Below the pieces are notes generated by a model. That model saw only the letters and a list, made by a program, of their open reading frames with translations, had not been told where the DNA came from and searched no databases. From Peptococcaceae bacterium 1109 (GTDB lineage Bacteria > Bacillota > Limnochordia > Darwinibacteriales > Darwinibacteriaceae): a stretch of DNA of 64,000 bases. Location: positions 701,634-765,633 of the forward strand of contig LDJB01000001.1 of assembly GCA_001028815.1 (NCBI GenBank). Reading direction: 5' to 3'. Position numbers and translations under genes: made by a program. Below are positions 17,920 through 27,700 of the stretch, piece by piece (the first letter of the stretch is position 1; every line of letters begins with the position of its first letter).

Positions 17920-18726
17920 TCAATAATCTCTTCCCCGGACGATTCTTTCTTCAAGTTTTGCCACGAGAAAATAAAGAATAATTGACACCACGGCCAAAAG
18001 CAGAATGCTGGCCATGACCAGGGACATGTTGAACACCTGGCCGCCGTAGATGATGAGATACCCTAATCCAGCCTTGGATGCCAAGAACTCGCCCACAATG
18101 ATTCCTACTAAGGAAAGGCCTACGTTTACCTTTAGTGCCCCGATCATGGTGGGAACGCTCGCGGGAATAATCACTTTGGTGAGGATCTGGAACTTGGTGG
18201 CGCCAAAGGTACGGGCCAGTTTGATCTTATTGGGATCCACTTCCTTAAAGCCGGTGTGCATCATCATGATGGTCACAATGACGGACACCGCAATGGCCAT
18301 GGCGATCACTGCTGTGACGGTGGTCCCCAGCCATACCACGAAGATGGGCCCAAGAGCCACTTTAGGAATGCTCTCCAGCACTACGATATAAGGGTCCAGC
18401 ACCCGGGAGAAGAAATCTGACCACCAGAGTAAAATCGCGATAACGATGCCTAGGAATGTGCCGGCAGTAAAGCCGATGGCTGTTTCCCCAACGGTCCAGC
18501 CCAAGTGCTTCCAAAGCTCCCCCTGGGATGCAAGGCGAAGCGCGGCGTTCCAGATTTTCGACGGATGGGAAAAGATGAAGGCGTTGATCCATCCAAGCCG
18601 CGCTGCAACTTCCCAGAGGGCAAAGAGTCCCACCAAGAGGAGGATCTGGGTGGCTCGGATGATGTGCTGCCGCCTCTTAATGCGCTGGATGTAGGCGAGG
18701 TGTTCAGGGGAGTACTGGTTAAGCAC
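17920..18726 (-). CDS. ABC importer permease, SsuC/TauC/NrtB type
   Basis: A 268-residue inner-membrane protein with about six helices and the EAA-like coupling loop ARTFGATKFQILTKVIIPASVPTMIG split over residues 165-190, as in sulfonate, taurine, nitrate and pyrimidine-precursor importers. GTG 18726 overlaps the ATPase stop by 8 bases and has AAGGAG upstream, so translation is coupled. It forms a three-gene importer with the ATPase and binding protein. Confidence 0.9.
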   Translation of the reverse strand: MLNQYSPEHLAYIQRIKRRQHIIRATQILLLVGLFALWEVAARLGWINAFIFSHPSKIWNAALRLASQGELWKHLGWTVGETAIGFTAGTFLGIVIAILLWWSDFFSRVLDPYIVVLESIPKVALGPIFVVWLGTTVTAVIAMAIAVSVIVTIMMMHTGFKEVDPNKIKLARTFGATKFQILTKVIIPASVPTMIGALKVNVGLSLVGIIVGEFLASKAGLGYLIIYGGQVFNMSLVMASILLLAVVSIILYFLVAKLEERIVRGRDY

Positions 18727-19483
18727 TGACGTTCAGCTCCTTCCAGATGGCGGTGAAATATTTACGGAAGGCAGGGTGCTCCCTGGTCTGGAGCGGGGTA
18801 AGCCCTGCGTCGCACATGCTGATGCGATGTTCGCTTTGGATTGTCCCCGGCCGGGGGCTCATTACGATCACGCGGTTGGCCATACTCACCGCTTCAGGGA
18901 TATCGTGTGTCACCATGATGACAGTCTTCCGCCGCTCTCTGAGGATGCGCACCACTTCCTCCCCCACCGCCAGCCTGTTTTGGTAGTCTAGGGCGGAAAA
19001 GGGTTCATCAAGGAGGAGCACCTTGGGTTGAATGGCTAAGGTGCGGATCAGAGCCACCCGCTGACGCATGCCCCCGCTTAGCTGGTAAGGGTAGTGATGT
19101 TCAAACCCTCCGAGCCCATAGTCTTTTAGCATCTGCTTCACTTCGGCCACCGCCTCAGGGGTCTTGCTCCCCTTTATTTCCAGCCCCAGGAGGGCATTGT
19201 CCAGGATGGTGCGCCATTCGTAAAGATAGTCTTGCTGGAGCATGTAGCCAACCTTAGAGTTGGGCCCTGTCACGGGCTCTCCCCCGATCAGTACCTCGCC
19301 TGTGGTGGGCTTTAACAGGCCCGCGATGATACTTAAGAGGGTGCTTTTGCCGCAGCCGCTCTGCCCAACGATGCTCACAAACTCCTCAGGCTCAACGGTG
19401 AGGTTGATGTTTTCCAGGGCGGTGATTTCCCCTTCTAGGGTGTGGTATTTCAGCCCCACGTTTTTCAGTTCAACTACAGCCAT
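18719..19483 (-). CDS. ABC importer ATPase, SsuB/TauB type
   Basis: A 254-residue ATPase with Walker A VGQSGCGKSTLL, Q-loop MLQQDYLYEW, signature [15 protein letters not shown], Walker B VLLLDEPFSALD and switch TVIMVTHD. The family is that of nitrate, sulfonate and taurine importers. ATG 19483 sits behind GGGGGGAGAG. A strong hairpin just upstream separates it from the binding-protein gene and probably makes the latter mRNA more abundant. Confidence 0.92.
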   Translation of the reverse strand: MAVVELKNVGLKYHTLEGEITALENINLTVEPEEFVSIVGQSGCGKSTLLSIIAGLLKPTTGEVLIGGEPVTGPNSKVGYMLQQDYLYEWRTILDNALLGLEIKGSKTPEAVAEVKQMLKDYGLGGFEHHYPYQLSGGMRQRVALIRTLAIQPKVLLLDEPFSALDYQNRLAVGEEVVRILRERRKTVIMVTHDIPEAVSMANRVIVMSPRPGTIQSEHRISMCDAGLTPLQTREHPAFRKYFTAIWKELNVSA

Positions 19484-19503
19484 AACTCTCCCCCCTGCTG
19501 TGC

Positions 19504-19528
19504 GGAAGCCCCGCTGAGCGGGGCTTCC
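19504..19528 (-). promoter_or_regulatory. Intercistronic hairpin between binding protein and ATPase genes
   Basis: A perfect 12-base inverted repeat GGAAGCCCCGCT/AGCGGGGCTTCC with one central base, three bases after the binding-protein stop. No T-tract follows on the minus strand, so it looks like an RNA-stabilising element of the kind that raises binding-protein levels. Confidence 0.65.
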
Positions 19529-19531
19529 TGG

Positions 19532-20530
19532 CTACTCACTCACCACTGTGCGGGCGATATCCGTGTTCATGAGAACGCTGAATGGAACTGTCTTTTCCAG
19601 TTCGCCAGCTTCCAGCATGACCTCCTGCAAGTGCATGAACTCGCCTTCAGAAAGCACGGGGGTGGTGGGCCACGCATTGATCTCCTGGTAGCGCCTGATG
19701 CTCTTCACAAGGATGTCATGGTCAATCAAGGGGAAGTACGGGCTGACAACCGCTGCTACTTCCTCTGCGGTGTGCTCTGCCACCCACTGCTGGCCCCGGT
19801 AAATGGCCCGGGTGAAGCGGACAAAGAGTTCTGGCTCTTCTTCCAAACGGCTCTTCTTTGCGTGGTAGACAGTGTACGTGATGGGGCCTGCCTCAGCACC
19901 GAGGGAGGCCACAATTTTCCCCCTTCCCCGAGCTTCGATTTCACTAAGTGCAGGCTCAAACTGGGCGATGTAGTCCCCAAGGCCTGATTCAAAGGCGCCC
20001 ACAGCAGCTTCAAAGGCAAGGCTGGTTATAATCTCCACATCTTCAAAGGGCCGGATGCCGTGGCTTTTGAGGACCCACTCTAGCACCATCTGAGGCACGC
20101 CGCCGATGCGTGCGCCAACGATGGTCTTGCCTCGGACGTTATCCCACTGGAACTCTTCTTCTGGATCCCGAGCCATAAAGAAGGAACCATCTCTTGCAGT
20201 GAGCTGGGCAAACCCCACGATGTGATCCACAGCGCCTTGTTGGTAGATATAAATGGCTGCTTCAGGCCCGAAGAAGCCCACATCCACTGAGCCAGATATT
20301 AAGGCTGCTGCGCCCTTATCTGCGCCCCACGCCGTGCTTAAGTCGATTTCCAGGCCTTCTTCCTCGAAAAACCCCAGTTCTAAGGCTACATACTGGGGCG
20401 AGTAGAATACGGAGCGCACCACCTCAGAAAGGCGCACTGTCTTCAGTTCTTGGCCAGAAGCTGAACTACCCAAGAGAACTCCCACTACTGCCACAGCCAG
20501 GATTAACGCTATCCATGATTTCCTCGTCAA
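19532..20530 (-). CDS. ABC importer substrate-binding protein, NMT1/THI5/SsuA type
   Basis: A 332-residue exported protein. A Sec signal (KSWIALILAVAVVGVLLGSSASG) is followed by the NMT1-like fold: RLSEVVRSVFYSPQYVALELGFFEEEGLEIDL, ALISGSVDVGFFGPEAAIYIYQQG and GKTIVGARIGGVPQM. No lipobox cysteine is seen. Family ligands include sulfonates, taurine, formyl-pyrimidines and riboflavin; none can be assigned here. The TTG start has GGGGGAG upstream. Two Gfo/Idh dehydrogenases further along the strand suggest the ligand is oxidised after uptake. Confidence 0.88.
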   Translation of the reverse strand: MTRKSWIALILAVAVVGVLLGSSASGQELKTVRLSEVVRSVFYSPQYVALELGFFEEEGLEIDLSTAWGADKGAAALISGSVDVGFFGPEAAIYIYQQGAVDHIVGFAQLTARDGSFFMARDPEEEFQWDNVRGKTIVGARIGGVPQMVLEWVLKSHGIRPFEDVEIITSLAFEAAVGAFESGLGDYIAQFEPALSEIEARGRGKIVASLGAEAGPITYTVYHAKKSRLEEEPELFVRFTRAIYRGQQWVAEHTAEEVAAVVSPYFPLIDHDILVKSIRRYQEINAWPTTPVLSEGEFMHLQEVMLEAGELEKTVPFSVLMNTDIARTVVSE

Positions 20531-20545
20531 TAGGACTCCCCCTTC

Positions 20546-20572
20546 CTGTTACTCTGTATAGTATTCTGTTAC
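20546..20572. repeat. Direct repeat of GTAACAG before the importer operon
   Basis: Two exact CTGTTAC copies (plus strand 20546-20552 and 20566-20572) spaced 20 bp start to start, about two helical turns, just upstream of the binding-protein start. Could be a regulator binding pair. Confidence 0.35.
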
Positions 20573-20608
20573 CGACAAGGTGTGCATTGCAGGAAGGGAT
20601 AAGAGTTT

Positions 20609-21604
20609 CTAACGAGGCGCCACCTCAATGCCGAGAAGCCTCTGGACGTGTTCCATCTGATTGGCGATACTAGCAAAGGGTGATCCCGCGAAAAGTAGGC
20701 CCACAGCGAGGTTATCAAAGGTAACGATCACCGAGCCGGAGTCGCCCCCTTCGGACATGGGGGTGGTCACTATCTGATCGGTGAAGCGGGCTATCGTTCC
20801 CCCGCCGTAGCCTACGTCCACAGTAGCACCCACTACCGTCACCCTTCCTGTTGTATAGCCTGTGGTGCGGCCTGTTTTGCGGACTTCCATCCCCACGTTA
20901 ACCTCGTGAGCATTGAGAAAGCCAGTGAGAAAACCGATCTGGGCAATTTCAGGGGATAGATCTAGTGGATCTGCCTCAGCCAGGGCCGCATCGACGAGAT
21001 TGCGGTGGTTGTCCCGGTCAATGGGGGGCTCGATTTCCACAGGAACAAAGCGGGATAGATGGGCCAGTGTGTCCCTTGGGATACGCCCGCCGTCCACGGG
21101 AGCCGGTTGGAGAATAGGGTCGCCAGTTCGGGCCTGGTTGCTTGCGGCTAGGATGTGGTTGTTACTGAGCACATAGAAGCGGTGCGGCACACAGCTCCGG
21201 TCGGATACGGGGACTCCCAGCGTGCCTGCGGTGACCTGCGGATGCCCGATGCTCACTCCTCCCACTGCTGGGCGTATCCTCTCCCTTAACCCAGGATAGG
21301 CAACAGCTACTCTCTGGATCTCTGGAAATCCTATCTGCAGCACATCGGTTTGGACACCGAAAAGCATGGGTGGGATCCGCTCCCCCGTGGTCAGGTGTTC
21401 CTGTGGCACTTTCTTGCTCACCAGGATCACCAGAGCTTCCTCACCGGTGGGCTCTCCGCCCTTCCACTTTACTCCAGCGCCAAGGCCTAAGACGTTGGGC
21501 AGGAGGCGCTCTTTCTGGAGGAACTCTTCAGCGGCAGGTGCGCACGTTCCCCGGGTACGCTGGAGCGCCTCTCTGGAAAGGAACATCTTCCTCTTATCTA
21601 CCAT
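20609..21604 (-). CDS. Trypsin-fold serine protease, NAL1-like
   Basis: A 331-residue protein with a complete trypsin-type triad: His in VLSNNHILA (about residue 150), Asp in NLVDAALAEAD (about 207) and Ser in EGGDSGSVIV (about 294). The N-terminal stretch LPNVLGLGAGVKWKGGEPTGEEALVILVSKKVP and GVSIGHPQVTAGTLG resemble the bacterial NAL1-like family. There is no signal peptide, so a cytoplasmic location or non-classical export is likely. ATG follows GGAGAGG. It is followed by the importer operon after 78 bases and preceded by a terminator. Substrate unknown. Confidence 0.75.
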   Translation of the reverse strand: MVDKRKMFLSREALQRTRGTCAPAAEEFLQKERLLPNVLGLGAGVKWKGGEPTGEEALVILVSKKVPQEHLTTGERIPPMLFGVQTDVLQIGFPEIQRVAVAYPGLRERIRPAVGGVSIGHPQVTAGTLGVPVSDRSCVPHRFYVLSNNHILAASNQARTGDPILQPAPVDGGRIPRDTLAHLSRFVPVEIEPPIDRDNHRNLVDAALAEADPLDLSPEIAQIGFLTGFLNAHEVNVGMEVRKTGRTTGYTTGRVTVVGATVDVGYGGGTIARFTDQIVTTPMSEGGDSGSVIVTFDNLAVGLLFAGSPFASIANQMEHVQRLLGIEVAPR

Positions 21605-21680
21605 GTGGTTTTCCTCCTCTCCTTGGGTTTACGCATGGTATGCGCCTATCCCAGGAGAGGAAACGGGAGCACTGGCGGAA

Positions 21681-21710
21681 ATGAAAAGGGGACCCGCAGT
21701 GGGTCCCCTT
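21681..21710 (-). terminator. Terminator after the repeat lipoprotein gene
   Basis: Perfect 10-bp stem AAGGGGACCC/GGGTCCCCTT (21686-21695, 21701-21710) with TTTTCATTT following on the minus strand. It closes the roughly 20-kb pilus gene run. Confidence 0.85.
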
Positions 21711-21740
21711 AGAGTGTGATGGTCAAGCGGTATACGCCTG

Positions 21741-24700
21741 TTAGAATGCTGTGAAGTTCAGGTTGGTCATTGGCCCCTCTATTTGCTGAACTGCAGGGTT
21801 AAAGGAGTGCGGGCCCTGTGGCTCAACGGTAACCTTGCCTCTCAACCCGGAGAAGGACCATTCACCGTTGCCGTTGGTGGTTGTGACAAGTGTCACGCCC
21901 CCCATGTCATGCAGGGTTAGGACCACTGTGACCGCCTCGATTCCATAGCCCCATGTGTCGTGGATCCTCCCTGATGCACTGTACGTTTCCAAGACTGGCG
22001 TGCCGAAGAAGTTTACTTCGCTGTTCGAACCTGTTACGGTCATGGGATCTGGGTGGAACAGCCAGCCAGCCCGTTGGGCGGTAACTTCATACTCACCCTT
22101 GAGCCCGCTGTAGGTGAAGGACCCATCAGGGCCTGTCACGGCCGTAGCGACTTGCTTCCCGTCCTTGGTGAACGTTATGACCACGTTGGGAATGGGATCG
22201 CCTTCAACGTCTGTCACAGATCCGCTCACATCGTAATCCTCCTGGAAGCCCATGAAGACGAGGCTCGCGGGGCGGCTCACGGCGATGGCCATCGGATCGA
22301 AGGAGTCATAGCCAGGTTTGCTCACATAGACAAAGACTTCTCCTTCCAGGCCATCGAGGGAGAAATAACCACCAGGGCCTGACCACGTCATCGCCAGAGG
22401 TTCGAGAGCGTCCACCAATGCAGCTACCATCGCACCGACGATGCCATAGCCATCCTCATCTAGGACGTACCCCTCGACCATGTATGGTTCTGCAGCACCG
22501 GGGCCCGCAGGGCTAGGGATGGCCTGGAAATCCAGGTTGTTTCTGGCACTGTCTGCCAGGTGGCTGGAAGGTTGGAAACTGTCGAACCGCCCATCGTTTA
22601 GGGGAATGAACTCCCACTCCCCTGCTAAGCCTGTGAAATACCATTCGCCGTTCTCATTGGTCATCGCGTGCATGCTTATAGAACGGTTCTCCACTAGCTC
22701 AGCAACGATAACCACTGCCGGCGCCCGCTGTCCATTGGTATCGAGCACTATGCCTGATACGTCGAAGGTTTGTGCAAGCGGTGCCCCGAAGAAATTCGCG
22801 GTGGGGTGCTCGCTATCTACTTGGATCACTTCTGGGCTGAACAACCAGCCTTCCTTTTCTGCAGATACGTAGTACGTTCCCGTGGTGTTCGGGTTGGTGT
22901 ACATGCCATCTCCATCGGTGGTCTCTACGGCAACTACATCGCCGTTGCGCTGCCGCCGGAAGATGATGCGAACGCCAGCCTGCCCCGAGTCATCAAGAGA
23001 TGACTGTGCTGAGGCCGTGATGGAATACGTTTCAACTTGCCTGCTCCCTGTAAAGGTAAGGATGCTTGGCCCGCTTACGGTGTAGCTGTCTTGCTCGAAG
23101 TCAAACCCGTCCTTCTGGACCTGGATCACGACGGTACCCTCAAACCCATCGAGGGAGAAGGCACCGGTGCTGTCAGAGGCAGTGGCCGCGATTTGGTCAC
23201 TGCCTACCAAGGCACGAATAGAAGCCATGGGTATTGGATTGCCTTGCTCGTCCTCTACCCTTCCGCTTACCCCGAAGGTGTCGGGAATGGCTAAGAAGTC
23301 AGCGTTTACTGTTTCATCATCGATGATCTGGTAGTCAGGGGTAAACGAGTAACCGGTCTTTGACGGTGTAATCGTCACTTCCCCAGCCAAGTTTGCAAAG
23401 GCCCACCTGCCGTTAGCATCGGTGGTTGTGGAGCGAGTGGATCCGTTCTCAAGCTCAGCGGTGACCAGAACTGCTGAGACTGGAATGGAGTTCTCATCGG
23501 TGATTCGGCCAGAAGCGCTGTAACTCTGAGAGATCTCCACACCGTAGAACACGAGCCCACGATCGACCCCTGTTACCCGGATAGAGGCTGGCTCGAACAC
23601 CCATCCGTCCTTCTGAGCTGAAATGTAGTATTCTCCAACCAGCCCTGTCTTCTCAAAGAAACCCTCGATGGCATAGGTTGTGGCCACCGTCTCGCCGCCT
23701 TGCTTGAAGACGATGAGAACATTTGTCACCGCATCACCGTTGTGGTCCAGGACTTGGCCCTCGACCCGGTAGCGGGTGGGCTCTGGCTCATCTTTCTTGG
23801 CAGCGAAATCCACATTGTCCCGGGAGGTCTCGACTACCTGGTTAAGGGGGTCAAAGGTATAGCCGTCCTTTCGGGGGATAACGGTCACACTGGCGCTTAG
23901 ATTGTCGAAGTACCATTCGCCGTTGCTGTTCGTTGTCGTGGCTATTTGAACGCCGTCGCCAAAGTCGGCAATCACCACAACCGCTGTTACGGGCATCCCA
24001 TCCTCATCGGTTATCCGGCCTGAAACACGATAGGTCTCAGTTATGGGTGCTCCGTAGAAGAGGAGATCGTTGTCTTCACCAGTGACCCGGATGGACTCGG
24101 GGTAGAACAGCCAGCCTTCCTTCTGGGCGGAGACGTAGTACTCCCCAAGGAGCCCAGATTTCTCAAATGCCCCTTCCAGGCTGTAGGTTGTAGCTACGGC
24201 CTGTCCGTCCTGGCTGAAGGTGATGAGGATATCATCCAGGCCGGCGCCATCAATTTCCTGCACCCAGCCGCTTACTGTGTACGGCACTGGCGCGGGTGCT
24301 ATGGCGATGAAGTCTACGTTATCCCTGGGCCCCTCTGTTTCTTGGGAACCGGGATTGAACCCGTAGTCACCCTTTGCGGGGGTGAAGATGACTTTACCAG
24401 CCAACCCGCTGAAGGACCAGGCACCGCTGCTGTTTGTTGTGGCGTACCCGATGGGGGCTCCGCCTTCCAGGGCAGCAGTGATAACTACGCCTGGCACTGG
24501 GGCTCCATCTTCATCGGTGACTACGCCCCCTGCGCTGTAGGTCTCAACGACCTTTGCACCGTAGAAAAGAAGCTCGTAGTCTTCGCCAGTTACCCGAATG
24601 GACTCGGGGTAGAACAGCCAGCCTTCCTTCTGGGCCGAGACGTAGTACTCCCCAAGGAGCCCAGATTTCTCAAATGCCCCTTCCAGGCTGTAGGTTGTAG

Positions 24701-27700
24701 CTACGACCTGTCCGTCCTGGGTGAAGGTTATGAGAACATCATCTAGGCCCGCTCCGTCCTGGTCCTGTACCCAACCGCCTACTGCGTAGGGATGGGGCGT
24801 AGGGCGGACCGTCATGAAGTTGACGTTGTCCGCGGGGCCCTGGACTTCTTGACTAACTGGGTTGAAAGCGTGTTCGTCTTTCTCTGGGGTAATGGTGACC
24901 GTACCCAGCAATCCACTGAAGTAATACCTGCCCTCGGCGTCCGTCGTGGTGAACAGACGGACGCCGTCGAACTCAGCAGATACTACCACACCAGGCACCG
25001 GGGCAAGGTCGTCGTACTGAATTTGTCCCGATACACTGTAACTCTCCTTAATCTCCGACCCTTTGAAATTGACAGCTTCGTTATCGCCATCCACCACGAT
25101 TTCAGCGGGGTTAAAGGTCCAGCCATCGAGCTCCGCCTTGACTGTTACTTTGCCAGTGAGGTCAGTTAGCAGGTAGAACCCATTCTCGTTAGTGGACAAC
25201 GAGCCGATTACTTCGCCGTCCTTTTCGAAAGTGATGAGCACACCTTCCATGCCTTGGTGGTCGTGGTTAGATGTGACCACACCGCTCACGGTATACGGGG
25301 TAACTATCTTGTAAGCTCTAAACAGCAGCTCGTCTTTGCCAGTGACGGTGTAGCCATCTGCCGGGGAGAAGTTAAACCCATCTTTTCTGGCGACGATGGT
25401 CACTTCCCCTTCCAAGCCGGGGAATGTAAACAAGCCGGCGCTGTCTGATACGGTGCGTGCAATTACCGTCGCACCATCAAGAGCAGTTATGACCGCGTTC
25501 TGAACAGGATTCTCATCTTCGTCCAGTACCTGGCCGGTCACTGTGTAGTACAGTTCTGTGCCACGGAACTCTACTGAAGTGCTCGCACCATCCACTGTTC
25601 TGCTTAATGGTTTGAACTCCCAGTTTGGCTTCTCAGCGAAGATAACGAGTCTACCACTGAGTCCTTCCAGCCGGAAGTAGCCGCTGTCATCGCTTTGAAT
25701 ATCCTTGGCCCAGCTCTTATCTTCTGTCCTGAAGGTGATCTTCACGCCTGGGATGGGATTGCCGTCCCCATCAAGGGTCCAGCCTTCTACAGCGTAGGTG
25801 GTCTCCTCGCCGGTGAAGACCAGCGACGGGTTAGCCCGGTAGACAACCTCTTCTTCAGGCGCAAAGCGCCAGCCGTCCTTTTCTGCCTTGACGGTAACCG
25901 ATCCCGACAGGCCGTCCCTCGTGAACGTGCCGTCTTCCGCTGAGATGACGGTGACATTCTGTGGGCCATCTTCAGTTTGGATGGTGAACGTTACCCGTAC
26001 TCCAGCTACCGGTTGACTATCCTTGTCAACTGTCTGGCCGCTAACGGTGTAAAGCAGTTGGGTACCGGTGAATCCGATGGAAGTACTTACACCATCCACA
26101 GTCCTTTCCTCAGGTTCGAACTTCCAGTTTGCCTTGGATGCAGTGATGATCACCTTTCCAGTCAGGTTCCCCAGCTCGAAGTTGCCCTTCTCATCACTGA
26201 AAATGTCGTTGATCCAGCTTTCGTCTTCGGTCTTGAAGGTGATCTTCACGCCTGCGATGGGTTGACCATCAGGATCAAGGGTGGAACCATTGACGGTGTA
26301 GATGATCTCCCGTCCGTGGAACACTAGGGACTCATTAGGACCATCTACGGTTTCGTTTGCTGGCTCGAAGCTGTAGTTCTCCTTGGCAGCGCTCACAGTG
26401 TAGATTCCACTCAGGCCAGCCTGTGTGTAGAAGCCTTGAGCATCAGAGAACGTGGTAATCTTCTTGCCATTCTCGTCCGTAAAGGTGATGGCTACGTTGG
26501 CTATTGGATCGTTGTTCAGGTCAACGGTCCGGCCGCTTACGGTGTAATGGGTTTCGTAGCCCACGAACCGGAGCGAACTGCTGATGCTATCAACGGTCTC
26601 TGCGTCTGGCCTAAACTCCCAGCCATCCTTGGAGGGCGTGAAAGTGAGCTTCCCGCTCAGCCCAGACTGCTTGAAATAGCCTTCTTCATCGGAGAAAATC
26701 GTTGTGTGCCAGCTTCCATCCTCGGTAGCAATGATAATCGCTACGTTCGGAATGGCGTTGTGCGCAGAATCGAGCGTTAGGCCATCAACTGTGTAGGAAT
26801 CCTCGCGTCCGGTAAAGAGGAGTGAGTTGCTGGTTCCCATCACCAGTTCGGTGGATGGAGTGAACGTCCAGCCGGGCTTGGCCACGGTGACTTCCACATC
26901 GCCTGTGAGATCGCCCAGGCTGAACCAGCCATCTTCATCGGTACGCAGGGTCTTCTTGCCGATTTCATCGCCTTCGAACGTAACATACGCATCCACAATT
27001 GGCTGGCTGTTCGGATCAAGGGTCCAGCCGCTGACTGTGTAGAGGCGCTCCCGTGCAGTGAAGTACAGGATGCTGTCTATACCATCCACGGTTTCGCTCT
27101 CAGGTTCGAACTTCAAATTCGGCATGTTCGGCTTGACTAACAGTGCCCCGGTGAGGCCGGAAACACTGAAGTGGCCTGAGGAGTCTGTAAAGGCGTGGAC
27201 CTTCCACAGTGCACTCCCATTTGTGATCTCAACAGGAACGTCGCTTAGCGCGTTACCATACACATCCCGAATAACGCCGCTGATGGTATAACTTGTCTTG
27301 GTCCCTTGGAATACGAGGTTTGTATCCTTGCCAGCAACGGTGAACTTATCTGGGGAGAATGTGTAGTCAGTCTTTGATACTTCGACCACAACCTCGCCAG
27401 CGAGATCGCCTTTGGTGAACTCGCCATCGACCAGAATGGTGTCGAGGAGTACGTTGCTTTCTGCGTCGTAGAACTTAACTTGGGCTTTCTCAATGGGGTT
27501 GCCAGCCTTGTCTTGCACGACGCCCGTAACTGTAAAGGGCTTGACACCGGAGAAGTTGATTGCCTGGCCGTTGGTGGCTACTTGTCTAGTCTGTGGAGTA
27601 AACCGCCAACCCGGTAGTTCAGCCGTTACTACAGACCCTTTCTTGGCTTTTGTGAATTCCCACTTGCCTTCTTCGTCAGTTTGGGTCTCCCCGCCAGGAT

